This document shows, piece after piece, positions 33,903 through 40,916 of a stretch of 64,000 nt of DNA. The first letter of the stretch is position 1. Each line of letters starts with the position of its first letter. The position numbers and the translations under genes were made by a program. Below the pieces are notes generated by a model that saw only the letters and a program-made list of their open reading frames with translations, was not told where the DNA came from and did not search any database. Source of the stretch: Gorillibacterium massiliense (GTDB lineage Bacteria > Bacillota > Bacilli > Paenibacillales > NBRC-103111); NCBI RefSeq assembly GCF_000455485.1, contig NZ_CBQR020000146.1, positions 82,533-146,532 on the forward strand. Direction: 5' to 3'.

Positions 33903-34250
33903 TTGGAACGCAATCATTTTGAAGCACAGGTCAAGGAGACGACAGAAGCCGTTACGGTCTTTGTAAGGGGCGAGCTTGACCTGGCGGTGGCACCGCAATT
34001 TCGTTCGGTGCTGGAGCCGCTGATTCCATCTGCGAAACCGCTGGTGCTGAACTTAAGCGAGCTTACCTATATCGACAGCACGGGTATGGGTATTATCATT
34101 TTTATACTTAAAGCGCGGGCTGAGGGGAAAGCCGGCTTCACCTTGGATGAAGTTCCGGCCAAGATCAAAAAGCTGTTTGACTTGACGGGCATCTCCAAGT
34201 TCCTTACAGTGAGAAACTCGACTAATCTGGCGAAGGCGGATGGGGCATGA
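33903..34250 (+). CDS. anti-anti-sigma factor, RsbV-like (first copy)
   Basis: A STAS-domain protein of about 115 residues. The phosphorylatable Ser is in LTYIDSTGMGIII near residue 57, and GELDLAVAPQFR near 23 matches RsbV rather than SpoIIAA. The start is uncertain: TTG 33903 has GGGGTGAT upstream, while GTG 33894 and ATG 33897 lack spacing. It overlaps rsbW copy 1 (ATGA). This pair has no sigma gene and ends in a terminator. It should bind its RsbW partner when unphosphorylated. Confidence 0.88.
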   Translation: MERNHFEAQVKETTEAVTVFVRGELDLAVAPQFRSVLEPLIPSAKPLVLNLSELTYIDSTGMGIIIFILKARAEGKAGFTLDEVPAKIKKLFDLTGISKFLTVRNSTNLAKADGA

Positions 34251-34714
34251 TGCAGGAGCAGCAAACAATTAAGCTCGCCATACCGGCAACAGCCGATTAT
34301 ATTGATTTGGCAAGACTGACGCTGTATGGGGTCGCCAACAAGATGGGTTTTTCCTACGAGGATATTGAAGATATGAAGGTAGCCGTTGCCGAAGCCTGCA
34401 ACAATGCCGTCCTTCACGCTTATCCGGAAGGAGAAACGGGAACCGTCGACCTTGCCTATGAAATGAGCGAGAACGGATTAGCCATTCACATCCGGGATCA
34501 CGGAACAAGCTTTTCCTATGAAGAGCCAGCCGCTGATCTGGCGCCGAACGCGCAGCAGGAATTGGCGGATATCAGCGTCGGCGGCTTGGGCATCTATCTG
34601 ATGCAGGCGCTTATGGATGAGGTCGTCGTAACCAACGACGAAGGCACCCATGTCACTCTGATCAAATATTTGCAGACGGCGGCATCGCGCCATAATGGAT
34701 ATCAAGGCATATGA
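34247..34714 (+). CDS. anti-sigma factor kinase, RsbW-like (first copy)
   Basis: A GHKL serine kinase of 155 residues: N-box VAVAEACNNAVLHAY near 45, G1 region IRDHGTSF near 84 and G2 VGGLGIYLMQALMDEV near 114. Its middle (FSYEDIEDMKVAVAEACNNA) is identical to the second copy, so they are paralogues, but the C-terminus differs. It can bind either SigB or another sigma factor and phosphorylates RsbV. No sigma gene follows. Confidence 0.88.
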   Translation: MMQEQQTIKLAIPATADYIDLARLTLYGVANKMGFSYEDIEDMKVAVAEACNNAVLHAYPEGETGTVDLAYEMSENGLAIHIRDHGTSFSYEEPAADLAPNAQQELADISVGGLGIYLMQALMDEVVVTNDEGTHVTLIKYLQTAASRHNGYQGI

Positions 34715-34757
34715 AAAATCCCGCTGGACTCGCAAGGAGTCGGGCGGGATTTTTTTG
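34714..34757. terminator. terminator rsbVW copy 1 / dps
   Basis: AAATCCCGC-TGG-ACTCGCAAGGAGT-CGG-GCGGGATTTTTTT; strong. Confidence 0.85.
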
Positions 34758-34763
34758 TGAGCA

Positions 34764-35210
34764 TTATGCGAGGTGAGCGCGCAGCATCCAGCAGTGTTTT
34801 TCCAAAACAGCAGCGGTTTGCGTAAAGAAGTCAGCCGTTACAGCGTCGCCAGCTTCCTCTGCAATTTCGATGCCTTCATGCAGTCCCTTGGTCATTTTCT
34901 CGTAATCGGCGAGCAAGGTAGCGACCATTTCCCTTGGCGTTTCGCCGCCTGCGGCTTCTTCGACTACGGAGAGCTTCAGGGCTTCCGTCAGTTTAGCGAC
35001 GGGTTCTCCGCCCAATGTGAGGACGCGTTCTGCCGTAGCATCCATGTTTTCAGTGGCTTCGTCATACAGTTCTTCGAATTTTGGATGAAGGACAAAGAAA
35101 AGTTCGCCCTTAACAAACCAGTGGTAGTTGTGAAGCTTAGTGTAGAGAACGGTCCAGGTTGCGACTTGCTGATTCAGTACCGCGATAACTTTTTCATTTT
35201 TTTCAGCCAT
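34764..35210 (-). CDS. dps: Dps-family ferritin-like DNA-protecting protein
   Basis: A 148-residue Dps/MrgA protein forming 12-subunit shells that oxidise and store iron with peroxide. The ferroxidase residues are visible in LHNYHWFVKG near 27 and DATAERVLTLGGEP near 57. AGGAGG precedes the ATG. It lies between the two rsbVW pairs. I see no SigB-type promoter for it, but a PerR-like sequence overlaps its upstream region. Confidence 0.94.
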   Translation of the reverse strand: MAEKNEKVIAVLNQQVATWTVLYTKLHNYHWFVKGELFFVLHPKFEELYDEATENMDATAERVLTLGGEPVAKLTEALKLSVVEEAAGGETPREMVATLLADYEKMTKGLHEGIEIAEEAGDAVTADFFTQTAAVLEKHCWMLRAHLA

Positions 35211-35285
35211 GGTTTCTGCCTCCTGAAAATTATAGTCTTGTCAAAACTATTATAACGAAATCTGCCGAATTTGATTGTGAAGTTT

Positions 35286-35311
35286 GTTTCATATAGGGTG
35301 CCATCGGGTAA
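35286..35311 (+). promoter_or_regulatory. SigB-type promoter of the DUF948 gene
   Basis: GTTTCA (35286-35291), 14 bases, GGGTAA (35306-35311); 10 of 12 consensus positions. 48 bases before the start codon. Confidence 0.65.
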
Positions 35312-35359
35312 CAAAAATAGAAGCAGCACGAGAGATTATGCCTTGAGGAGGGATCAAGT

Positions 35360-35818
35360 ATGATCTGGCAGATCAGCATCGCCATCATCGCTTTCGCTTT
35401 CGCGGCTCTAGTGGTCTTTTTGATTCGGACACTGCATCTCTTGCAGGAATCGCTGAAAGAGACCAATCAGACAATCTCGAATGTGCAAAAGGATCTGAAT
35501 GATGTGAATGGAGAGGTCAAGGGTCTCATCCGCAATACCAACCAGATTACGATGGACCTAAGGCAGAAGATGAAGTCGCTGGATTCCCTTTTTGGCACGG
35601 TGGAAAATGTGGGGGATGCTTTGGAAGGCGTTACTTCCGTCGTCCGAAGAGCATCAAACCGCTTCGCCGTGAATGCCAATCACAGCCTCAGTCATGAGCA
35701 GAAGCAGGAGCCGGATAAGAAAGTCTATAAAGCGATCAATTGGATCAGCTCCGTCTATGATATTTGGAAAAGAGTCAAACTCCACCGAATGAATGAACGT
35801 GAGGTCGCGCGTCACTAG
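35360..35818 (+). CDS. DUF948 general stress protein (YtxG-like)
   Basis: A 152-residue protein with an N-terminal membrane helix (about 2-22) and an extended helical or coiled-coil region (about 25-110: TNQTISNVQKDLNDVNGEVKGLI). This is the DUF948 arrangement of YtxG, a SigB-controlled stress protein of Bacillus subtilis. AGGAGGG precedes the ATG. The SigB-type promoter upstream and its place between two rsb modules support that role. Function at the biochemical level is unknown. Confidence 0.85.
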   Translation: MIWQISIAIIAFAFAALVVFLIRTLHLLQESLKETNQTISNVQKDLNDVNGEVKGLIRNTNQITMDLRQKMKSLDSLFGTVENVGDALEGVTSVVRRASNRFAVNANHSLSHEQKQEPDKKVYKAINWISSVYDIWKRVKLHRMNEREVARH

Positions 35819-35878
35819 GCGTGCGATTTCTTTTTGCACAAGGGAAGCATGCGCAGGACCTTTTACAGCGTTTCCCAT

Positions 35879-35904
35879 GATTCAGCGAGAAGGCCGTCGG
35901 GTAA
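35879..35904 (+). promoter_or_regulatory. SigB-type promoter of rsbV-rsbW-sigB
   Basis: GATTCA (35879-35884), 14 bases, GGGTAA (35899-35904), 36 bases before rsbV. Autoregulation by SigB is usual for this operon. Confidence 0.6.
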
Positions 35905-35940
35905 AAAGATAATGCATGCAAATCGTAGGAGGATAATGAA

Positions 35941-36300
35941 ATGAACATGGAGAAAAAGTTTGCCATCACCAAAAAAGTAACCGTCCAGCGCATCACCATC
36001 TACTTACACGGAGAGTTGGATTTGTCCGTCGCTCCGGAAATGAGGGCGGATCTGGAACCTTATATAAATCAGGGCGATCGGGAATTGGTGCTGAACCTGG
36101 AAGGGTTGACCTACATCGACAGCACGGGCATCGGCATCATCATCTTGATCCTGAAGCAAAGAGACTCCATCCACGCAACCTTCAGGGTCGAAGACATTCC
36201 GCCGTCCATTAACCGGCTTTTCGAGCTCACGGGCATTACCCAGTATCTCGTTACAGACAATATGGAATCAAAGCAAGAGAGGAACGGAGAGATCATATGA
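35941..36300 (+). CDS. rsbV: anti-anti-sigma factor RsbV
   Basis: The 119-residue STAS protein of the SigB partner switch. The Ser for phosphorylation is in LTYIDSTGIGIII near 59; GELDLSVAPEMR near 24 is RsbV-like. AGGAGG lies 8 bases before the ATG. It overlaps rsbW (ATGA) in the canonical rsbV-rsbW-sigB order. It is the expected substrate of the RsbY-like phosphatase at 28.4 kb. Confidence 0.93.
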   Translation: MNMEKKFAITKKVTVQRITIYLHGELDLSVAPEMRADLEPYINQGDRELVLNLEGLTYIDSTGIGIIILILKQRDSIHATFRVEDIPPSINRLFELTGITQYLVTDNMESKQERNGEII

Positions 36301-36746
36301 ACCGCCAGAATCATGAAATCATTCTGACTCTTCCTGCAGACGCCAATTTTGTGGATATTGTCAGACTGGTCTTATACGGAATATCGACCAAGTGGGGTTT
36401 TTCTTACGAGGATATTGAAGATATGAAGGTGGCGGTTGCCGAAGCGTGCAACAACGCCGTACTTCACGCCTATAAAGGCCGGGAAGCCGGAAGAATGGAA
36501 GTGAAGTTTAGAAATACCGGCTCCGGGATTCAGATCAGTGTCAAGGATGAGGGAAGCAGCTTTGATTATGAGCAAAAAGAGCGTCTCGCCACGTCTCTGC
36601 ACGATAAGGATTTGAGCGAAATTCGCGCCGGCGGGTTGGGTATCTACATGATGCAAGCGCTGATGGATGAAGTTCAGGTCAATACCGATACAGGAACTGA
36701 GGTCGTCCTTACCAAGTTCCTTCAAGGGAATGAGGAAATGGCATGA
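36297..36746 (+). CDS. rsbW: serine-protein kinase / anti-sigma-B factor RsbW
   Basis: A GHKL kinase of 149 residues that binds SigB or phosphorylates RsbV. N-box VAVAEACNNAVLHAY near 44, VKDEGSSFDYEQ near 82 and GGLGIYMMQALMDEV near 108. It closely follows Bacillus RsbW (DEGDSFDF, GGLGLYLM) rather than SpoIIAB. Overlaps both neighbours. Confidence 0.94.
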   Translation: MNRQNHEIILTLPADANFVDIVRLVLYGISTKWGFSYEDIEDMKVAVAEACNNAVLHAYKGREAGRMEVKFRNTGSGIQISVKDEGSSFDYEQKERLATSLHDKDLSEIRAGGLGIYMMQALMDEVQVNTDTGTEVVLTKFLQGNEEMA

Positions 36747-37513
36747 AGTCGAATCAGACGATGCATGAGCAGGAGATGATTCATAAAATCATCGAGTATC
36801 AAAATACCGAGTCCGAGGAGACCGTTACGACGCTGCTGCTTGAATACGAGCCTCTTGTGAAGATGGCGGCAGGCAAGATGTCGCGGAATCGTCCGGATCT
36901 TTACGAGGACTTGTACCAGGTGGGGCAGATGTCTTTGCTTCGTCTGTTTAAGCAGTTTGACAGTACGCTGGGCATTCATTTTGAAGCGTATGCGATGAAG
37001 AGTCTCATCGGCCATATGAAGAATTATTTACGGGATAAATCGTGGTACATACAGGTGCCCCGGAGAATAAAAGAAAAAGGCCTCATGGTCCAGGTGACCA
37101 TCGACGAGTTGACCATGCGTCTGGAGCGTTCCCCCAGCATCGATGAGATTGCAGCCGCCCTGGAGTTGTCTCAGGAAGAAACCATCGAAGTGTTGGCGGG
37201 TCGGGAGTGCTATAACTACGTTTCCCTGGATACGCCTTTATCCAGTGACGAAGGCAGCGCTACGATCGGCGATTTAATCGGCGGAGAGGGCGATGATTTC
37301 CATACGGTAGAAATGAGAATGGACTTGCAGCAGGCTTTTGTTTATTTGAAAGACGAGGAAAAGAAGGTATTGGATATGGCCTATAGCGGAGGACATTCCC
37401 AAAGGGCGATCGCCCAAGCCCTCGGTATCTCTCAGATGAGCGTGTCCCGCATCCAGAAGCGGGCTCTTGAGAAGCTGAAGGAATTGCTGGCCGATCAGAA
37501 GAAGACAAGCTGA
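36743..37513 (+). CDS. sigB: RNA polymerase sigma-B factor
   Basis: The general-stress sigma factor (256 residues) of the SigB/F/G group. Region 2 contains PDLYEDLYQVGQMSLLRLFKQFD and FEAYAMKSLIGHMKNYLRDKSWYIQVPRR (about 48-100), and region 4 has SQRAIAQALGISQMSVSRIQKRAL (about 215-240). The choice of SigB over SigF rests on its RsbV/RsbW-type partners. ATG overlaps rsbW. Its likely targets in this window are the genes with GGGTAA-type promoters. Confidence 0.93.
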   Translation: MKSNQTMHEQEMIHKIIEYQNTESEETVTTLLLEYEPLVKMAAGKMSRNRPDLYEDLYQVGQMSLLRLFKQFDSTLGIHFEAYAMKSLIGHMKNYLRDKSWYIQVPRRIKEKGLMVQVTIDELTMRLERSPSIDEIAAALELSQEETIEVLAGRECYNYVSLDTPLSSDEGSATIGDLIGGEGDDFHTVEMRMDLQQAFVYLKDEEKKVLDMAYSGGHSQRAIAQALGISQMSVSRIQKRALEKLKELLADQKKTS

Positions 37514-37592
37514 TGAGAAGACCAATCCGACCAACCGAATACTACGCGCTTCTTCAGATAAGGAGATGGCGATAGAGTGAATCACGATTGTG

Positions 37593-37621
37593 TGGCGCTC
37601 TGGCGCCAGACTCCTTTTTTT
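37593..37621 (+). terminator. terminator of the sigB operon
   Basis: TGGCGC-TCTG-GCGCCA stem followed, after six bases, by TTTTTTT. Confidence 0.6.
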
Positions 37622-37738
37622 GTTGGTTTGGAGAGACTCGAAAAATTGGCGGAATCCTTGTTTCTCCCGGGATGGGCAAGGGTAAGTAGTAGTACATCGG
37701 CTTTTGACAGACAAATCAACGGAAAGGCGGTATGGATC

Positions 37739-38053
37739 ATGATCAAGCATCGGATCGAGTGCTTTGACAGCGACATTTTGGTCTGTGCAACGAGTGATAC
37801 GTCTTTCGATTTGACCATTCAGGCAAAATCCAATCCCTTAGGTACCGGGAACGCTTTGGAACGATATGCCACAGAGGAAGAAGCAATACGTGCGGCAAAC
37901 AACTTTTGCAAGATGTATACGGCTGCTCGGGAGAAAGGTTATTACTTCAAGGAGCGTTTTTTTGCCAAGCCGAACAAAGAGAGGATCGATATCAGCGTTT
38001 ACTTGGGCGCGAGAATGCCCATCGACCAGTTTTACAGCCAGTTGGAGCGGTAA
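37739..38053 (+). CDS. hypothetical small protein
   Basis: No family recognised. ATG 37739 has AAAGGCGG 8 bases upstream and gives 104 residues; the frame is open further upstream to GTG 37577, but that part spans the likely sigB terminator. The sequence is mixed alpha/beta, with YATEEEAIRAANNFCKMYTAAREKGYYFKE in the middle and ISVYLGARMPIDQFYSQLE at the end, with three Cys and no membrane segment. Confidence 0.65.
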   Translation: MIKHRIECFDSDILVCATSDTSFDLTIQAKSNPLGTGNALERYATEEEAIRAANNFCKMYTAAREKGYYFKERFFAKPNKERIDISVYLGARMPIDQFYSQLER

Positions 38054-38089
38054 ACGTTTGATGTAAGGAAGCGTACAGAAAGCGATGGG

Positions 38090-38113
38090 AACGGGCTGCC
38101 GCCCGTTTTTTTT
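38090..38113 (+). terminator. terminator at 38.1 kb
   Basis: AACGGGC-TGCC-GCCCGTT followed by TTTTTT. Confidence 0.88.
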
Positions 38114-38221
38114 GTGCAGGCGTATCCGGTAAAGGATGAACCGCAATCTTTCAGGCAATAAAGGTAATAAGCGGAGCGTGAGATACCGGGTTGTGATTAA
38201 GAAAAGTCGGTCGTCACAAAG

Positions 38222-38250
38222 AACCAGCCGGTTCCTCGGAACCGGCTGGT
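38222..38250 (-). terminator. terminator after ytxH
   Basis: AACCAGCCGGTTCC and GGAACCGGCTGGTT form a 14-bp perfect stem with a 2-base loop; the minus-strand tail is only weakly T-rich. Confidence 0.7.
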
Positions 38251-38263
38251 TTGGAATTTGCGG

Positions 38264-38590
38264 TTATTCGTGATCGTTTTTCATGGCGGAGCGCAAATTG
38301 TCTTTAACCGTGTCGGCTACATCGTCGGAAGCTTCTTTTACGGCTTGAGCGGCATCGGATGCGGAGGACACTACCCGCGGCAGTTGGTTCGTTACGGATT
38401 TTGCCAGGTCCGAAGCATATTGCCCTACATTGGCAGCCACTTCCGACGTTTTATGACCCATATTGCGGGCGCAGCTTGAGACATCCTCGCGCAGCGCTTT
38501 GCCTGATTTAGGTGCCAGAAGCAGCGCGGAAACCGCGCCGACTGCACCGCCGACGATAAAACCGGAAATCATGCCTTTGCTTTTTGCCAT
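38264..38590 (-). CDS. YtxH domain general stress protein
   Basis: A 108-residue YtxH protein with an N-terminal Gly/Ala-rich membrane segment (MISGFIVGGAVGAVSALLLAPKSGKALRED, about 7-36) followed by an amphipathic helical tail of Ala/Ser/Val heptads, LEA-like. In Bacillus subtilis YtxH is SigB-dependent. Downstream of the GlsB-like gene on the same strand, 36 bases apart, so probably cotranscribed. Confidence 0.87.
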   Translation of the reverse strand: MAKSKGMISGFIVGGAVGAVSALLLAPKSGKALREDVSSCARNMGHKTSEVAANVGQYASDLAKSVTNQLPRVVSSASDAAQAVKEASDDVADTVKDNLRSAMKNDHE

Positions 38591-38621
38591 TTCAATTCAC
38601 TCCTTTTCAATTGGTGTTGAT

Positions 38622-38885
38622 TTAGTTTGCGTTGCGGACTCCGCGGAACAGGAGACCCACGAGAAAGACGACGACAGCGGCGCCGATAATGGCCGGAATG
38701 ATGGCAAAACCGGCGATATCAGGGCCTAGGTGACCGAAGAGGAAGTGGCCCAGCCAGGCACCGACAAAGCCTGCCACCATGGAACCGAGGACACCTCCGG
38801 GCATATCGGCGCGGACCAATGCGTCTCCGATGAAGCCGATGATGATGGCCATGATGATGCTGACGATAAGGCCTAACAGACTCAC
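38622..38885 (-). CDS. GlsB/YeaQ/YmgE family stress membrane protein
   Basis: An 87-residue protein with three hydrophobic, Gly-rich helices; the family motif GFIGDALVRADMPGGVLGSMVAGFVGAWLG covers about 18-47. GTG 38885 is preferred because GGGAG lies 8 bases upstream; GTG 38894 sits against that site. Members (also called transglycosylase-associated proteins) are stress-induced, with unknown mechanism. First gene of a pair with ytxH. Confidence 0.88.
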   Translation of the reverse strand: MSLLGLIVSIIMAIIIGFIGDALVRADMPGGVLGSMVAGFVGAWLGHFLFGHLGPDIAGFAIIPAIIGAAVVVFLVGLLFRGVRNAN

Positions 38886-38981
38886 TCGATTCACTCCCTT
38901 TTGATTCTTGCTGATGATGTGTGCATCCTACCATATTGTACACATCTCGCAGTGCCTTGAAACAAAGGTTGGGGTGAGGAT

Positions 38982-39006
38982 GATTCTTCCAATAGGCAAA
39001 GGGTAA
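38982..39006 (+). promoter_or_regulatory. SigB-type promoter of cls
   Basis: GATTCT (38982-38987), 13 bases, GGGTAA (39001-39006), 60 bases before the cls start. Confidence 0.5.
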
Positions 39007-39065
39007 TAACTCGTACATTCCGTTTTCAATATATCTTGTTCTTGCTGCCGATGGGGGGGCGTTCT

Positions 39066-40505
39066 GTGCTGGTATGGCTGCTGCTTGTCGCGATGTTGCT
39101 TTTTGTGATCCAGGTAGGTGTCGTTCTTCTTGTGGAATTTCGTAATCCTTCCAAAACGACGGCATGGCTTTTGATCATCTTTATGTTTCCCGTCATTGGT
39201 TTTTTTCTTTATTACATGATTGCCGGAGAATATCGAAAACGGAGATATGTGCGCCGCCACGGAAGGAGCCGTGTCCGTTATGTGCTGCCGGAAGCCGCCA
39301 GGCATAAAATCGCGGTGGCCAATAACGTCAAAGAGATGAATAACATCGATATCGCGAAGCAAAAGCGGCTGTTCAGCCTGCTAAAAAGCTTTCCCGAATC
39401 TCCGATCACCCTCTGCAACCAATCCGAGATTTTTTCGGACGGGACGGCAACCTTCGACGCTATTTTTAAGGCTCTGGAACAGGCACGCCATCACATCCAT
39501 TTGGAATACTATATCATTCACTCCGATACCATCGGCACCGCCGTCAAAGAGATCCTGATCCGTAAAGCCCAGGAAGGCGTCGAAGTTCGTCTCTTGTTTG
39601 ACGGCCTTGGATGCTACAAGCTGCCCTCCGCCTATATCGCCGAACTGCAGCAGGGGGGAGTGAAGGTCGGCTGTTTTTTCCCGCTGCGGAATGCCTTCCT
39701 GACGCGCAGGCTCAATTATCGGAATCATCGCAAAATCATCGTCGTCGACGGCACCGTCGGCTTTTTGGGCGGCATCAATATTGGGGACGAGTATTTGGGG
39801 CGGAATCCGAAGTTCGGCTTTTGGCGGGATACGCATATGCGGCTGGAAGGGGATGCGGTTTATTTTCTGCAGCAAACCTTTATCAACGATTGGGCATTCG
39901 TAAAAGGGGAAAAGCTCACGGACAGCGTGTACTACCCCGAGCATAAATGTACCGGAGATGAGCGGGTCCAGATCATGTCCAGCGGACCGGATGGGGAATG
40001 GGATACCATCCTTGAGCTGTATTTTGCCGCGATCAGTACGGCGGTGCAGCGGATCCACATCGTGACGCCATACTTTATTCCTGATCCCAGCTTGCTCATG
40101 GCAATTAAGACAGCTGCTCTTTCGGGAGTTGACGTGAAGGTGATTTTGCCGGGCATTTCCGATCACATTCTTGTCAAATGGGCGTCTTTTGCGTATATTG
40201 AAGAATTGATGAGAGCGGGCGTCCGCTTCTTTCTGTATCAAGGAGGCTTCATCCACGCCAAAATCATGATCGTCGACGAAACCCTCGGCACCGTCGGAAC
40301 GGCTAATCTGGATATGCGCAGCTTTTTTGACAACTTCGAAATCAATGCGGTCATGTTCGCCAAGAAGACGATCCAGGATTTGGAGGATGATTTTGGAGAG
40401 GATCTGGGGAATTGCAAGGAGATTGTACCCGAGGAGTTCGCCAAGCGGACCAATTACCAGCGTATGAAGGAAGTGCTGGCGCGCATGCTCTCTCCTTTGA
40501 TGTAA
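39066..40505 (+). CDS. cls: cardiolipin synthase
   Basis: A phospholipase D-superfamily enzyme (about 479 residues) that condenses two phosphatidylglycerols to cardiolipin. Two N-terminal membrane helices (about 1-20 and 30-50) precede two HKD motifs, NHRKIIVVDGTVGFLGG near 228 and HAKIMIVDETLGTVGTAN near 395. GTG 39066 is chosen because GGGGGG lies 6 bases upstream; ATG 39051 and TTG 39036 in frame lack a ribosome site. The SigB-type promoter suggests stress-induced membrane remodelling. Confidence 0.92.
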   Translation: MLVWLLLVAMLLFVIQVGVVLLVEFRNPSKTTAWLLIIFMFPVIGFFLYYMIAGEYRKRRYVRRHGRSRVRYVLPEAARHKIAVANNVKEMNNIDIAKQKRLFSLLKSFPESPITLCNQSEIFSDGTATFDAIFKALEQARHHIHLEYYIIHSDTIGTAVKEILIRKAQEGVEVRLLFDGLGCYKLPSAYIAELQQGGVKVGCFFPLRNAFLTRRLNYRNHRKIIVVDGTVGFLGGINIGDEYLGRNPKFGFWRDTHMRLEGDAVYFLQQTFINDWAFVKGEKLTDSVYYPEHKCTGDERVQIMSSGPDGEWDTILELYFAAISTAVQRIHIVTPYFIPDPSLLMAIKTAALSGVDVKVILPGISDHILVKWASFAYIEELMRAGVRFFLYQGGFIHAKIMIVDETLGTVGTANLDMRSFFDNFEINAVMFAKKTIQDLEDDFGEDLGNCKEIVPEEFAKRTNYQRMKEVLARMLSPLM

Positions 40506-40546
40506 AGAAACATGGGAAAGCAGGTTAATCAGGGGAACCGGAAAGG

Positions 40547-40852
40547 ATGGCTGTCATTATGGGTGTTAAATTTGCAAAGGAATATGCACTGATTATGGAT
40601 GATTTGACCCGCGCGCTGCAGGATGTGGAGGACGTTCAGGAGGCGCTGGGGATGGAACCGGAGGACTGGGGCGGCCTGAATGACGATGAAAAGGCGGAAT
40701 GCCTGCGGACCCTTGCGGATGACGTGTTCTATGCGCTGGGAGCGGATCCGGTCATGGAGATCGGCTTGGCTACGGTTACCTACGATAAGGGCAACCATGT
40801 GATCCGGCTGGCCCATCCGGACAAAGTGGTGCGGATCGTTCATTTGCTTTAG
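40547..40852 (+). CDS. hypothetical small acidic protein
   Basis: A 101-residue acidic protein (MDDLTRALQDVEDVQEALGMEPEDWGGLNDDEKAECLRTLADDVFYALG) with no membrane segment, followed by a beta-rich C-terminus (VTYDKGNHVIRLAHPDKVVRIVHLL). No family recognised. The start is ambiguous between ATG 40547 and ATG 40559, with only moderate ribosome sites. Its terminator is shared with the converging PASTA gene. Confidence 0.7.
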   Translation: MAVIMGVKFAKEYALIMDDLTRALQDVEDVQEALGMEPEDWGGLNDDEKAECLRTLADDVFYALGADPVMEIGLATVTYDKGNHVIRLAHPDKVVRIVHLL

Positions 40853-40860
40853 AAGAATAA

Positions 40861-40901
40861 AAAGGAGCTTGATGGCACTTGAGTCCATCAGGCTCCTTTT
40901 T
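40861..40901. terminator. bidirectional terminator at 40.9 kb
   Basis: AAAGGAGC...TGATGG pairs with CCATCA...GCTCCTTTTT; both flanks suit termination. Confidence 0.85.
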
Positions 40902-40916
40902 GCGTGTGAGCGGAAT

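Noticed and set aside
35941-37513. spoIIAA-spoIIAB-sigF sporulation operon
   Set aside because: Same gene order and similar sizes, but DSTG, APEMR, DEGSSFDY and GGLGIYMM motifs match RsbV and RsbW, and the neighbours are general stress genes.
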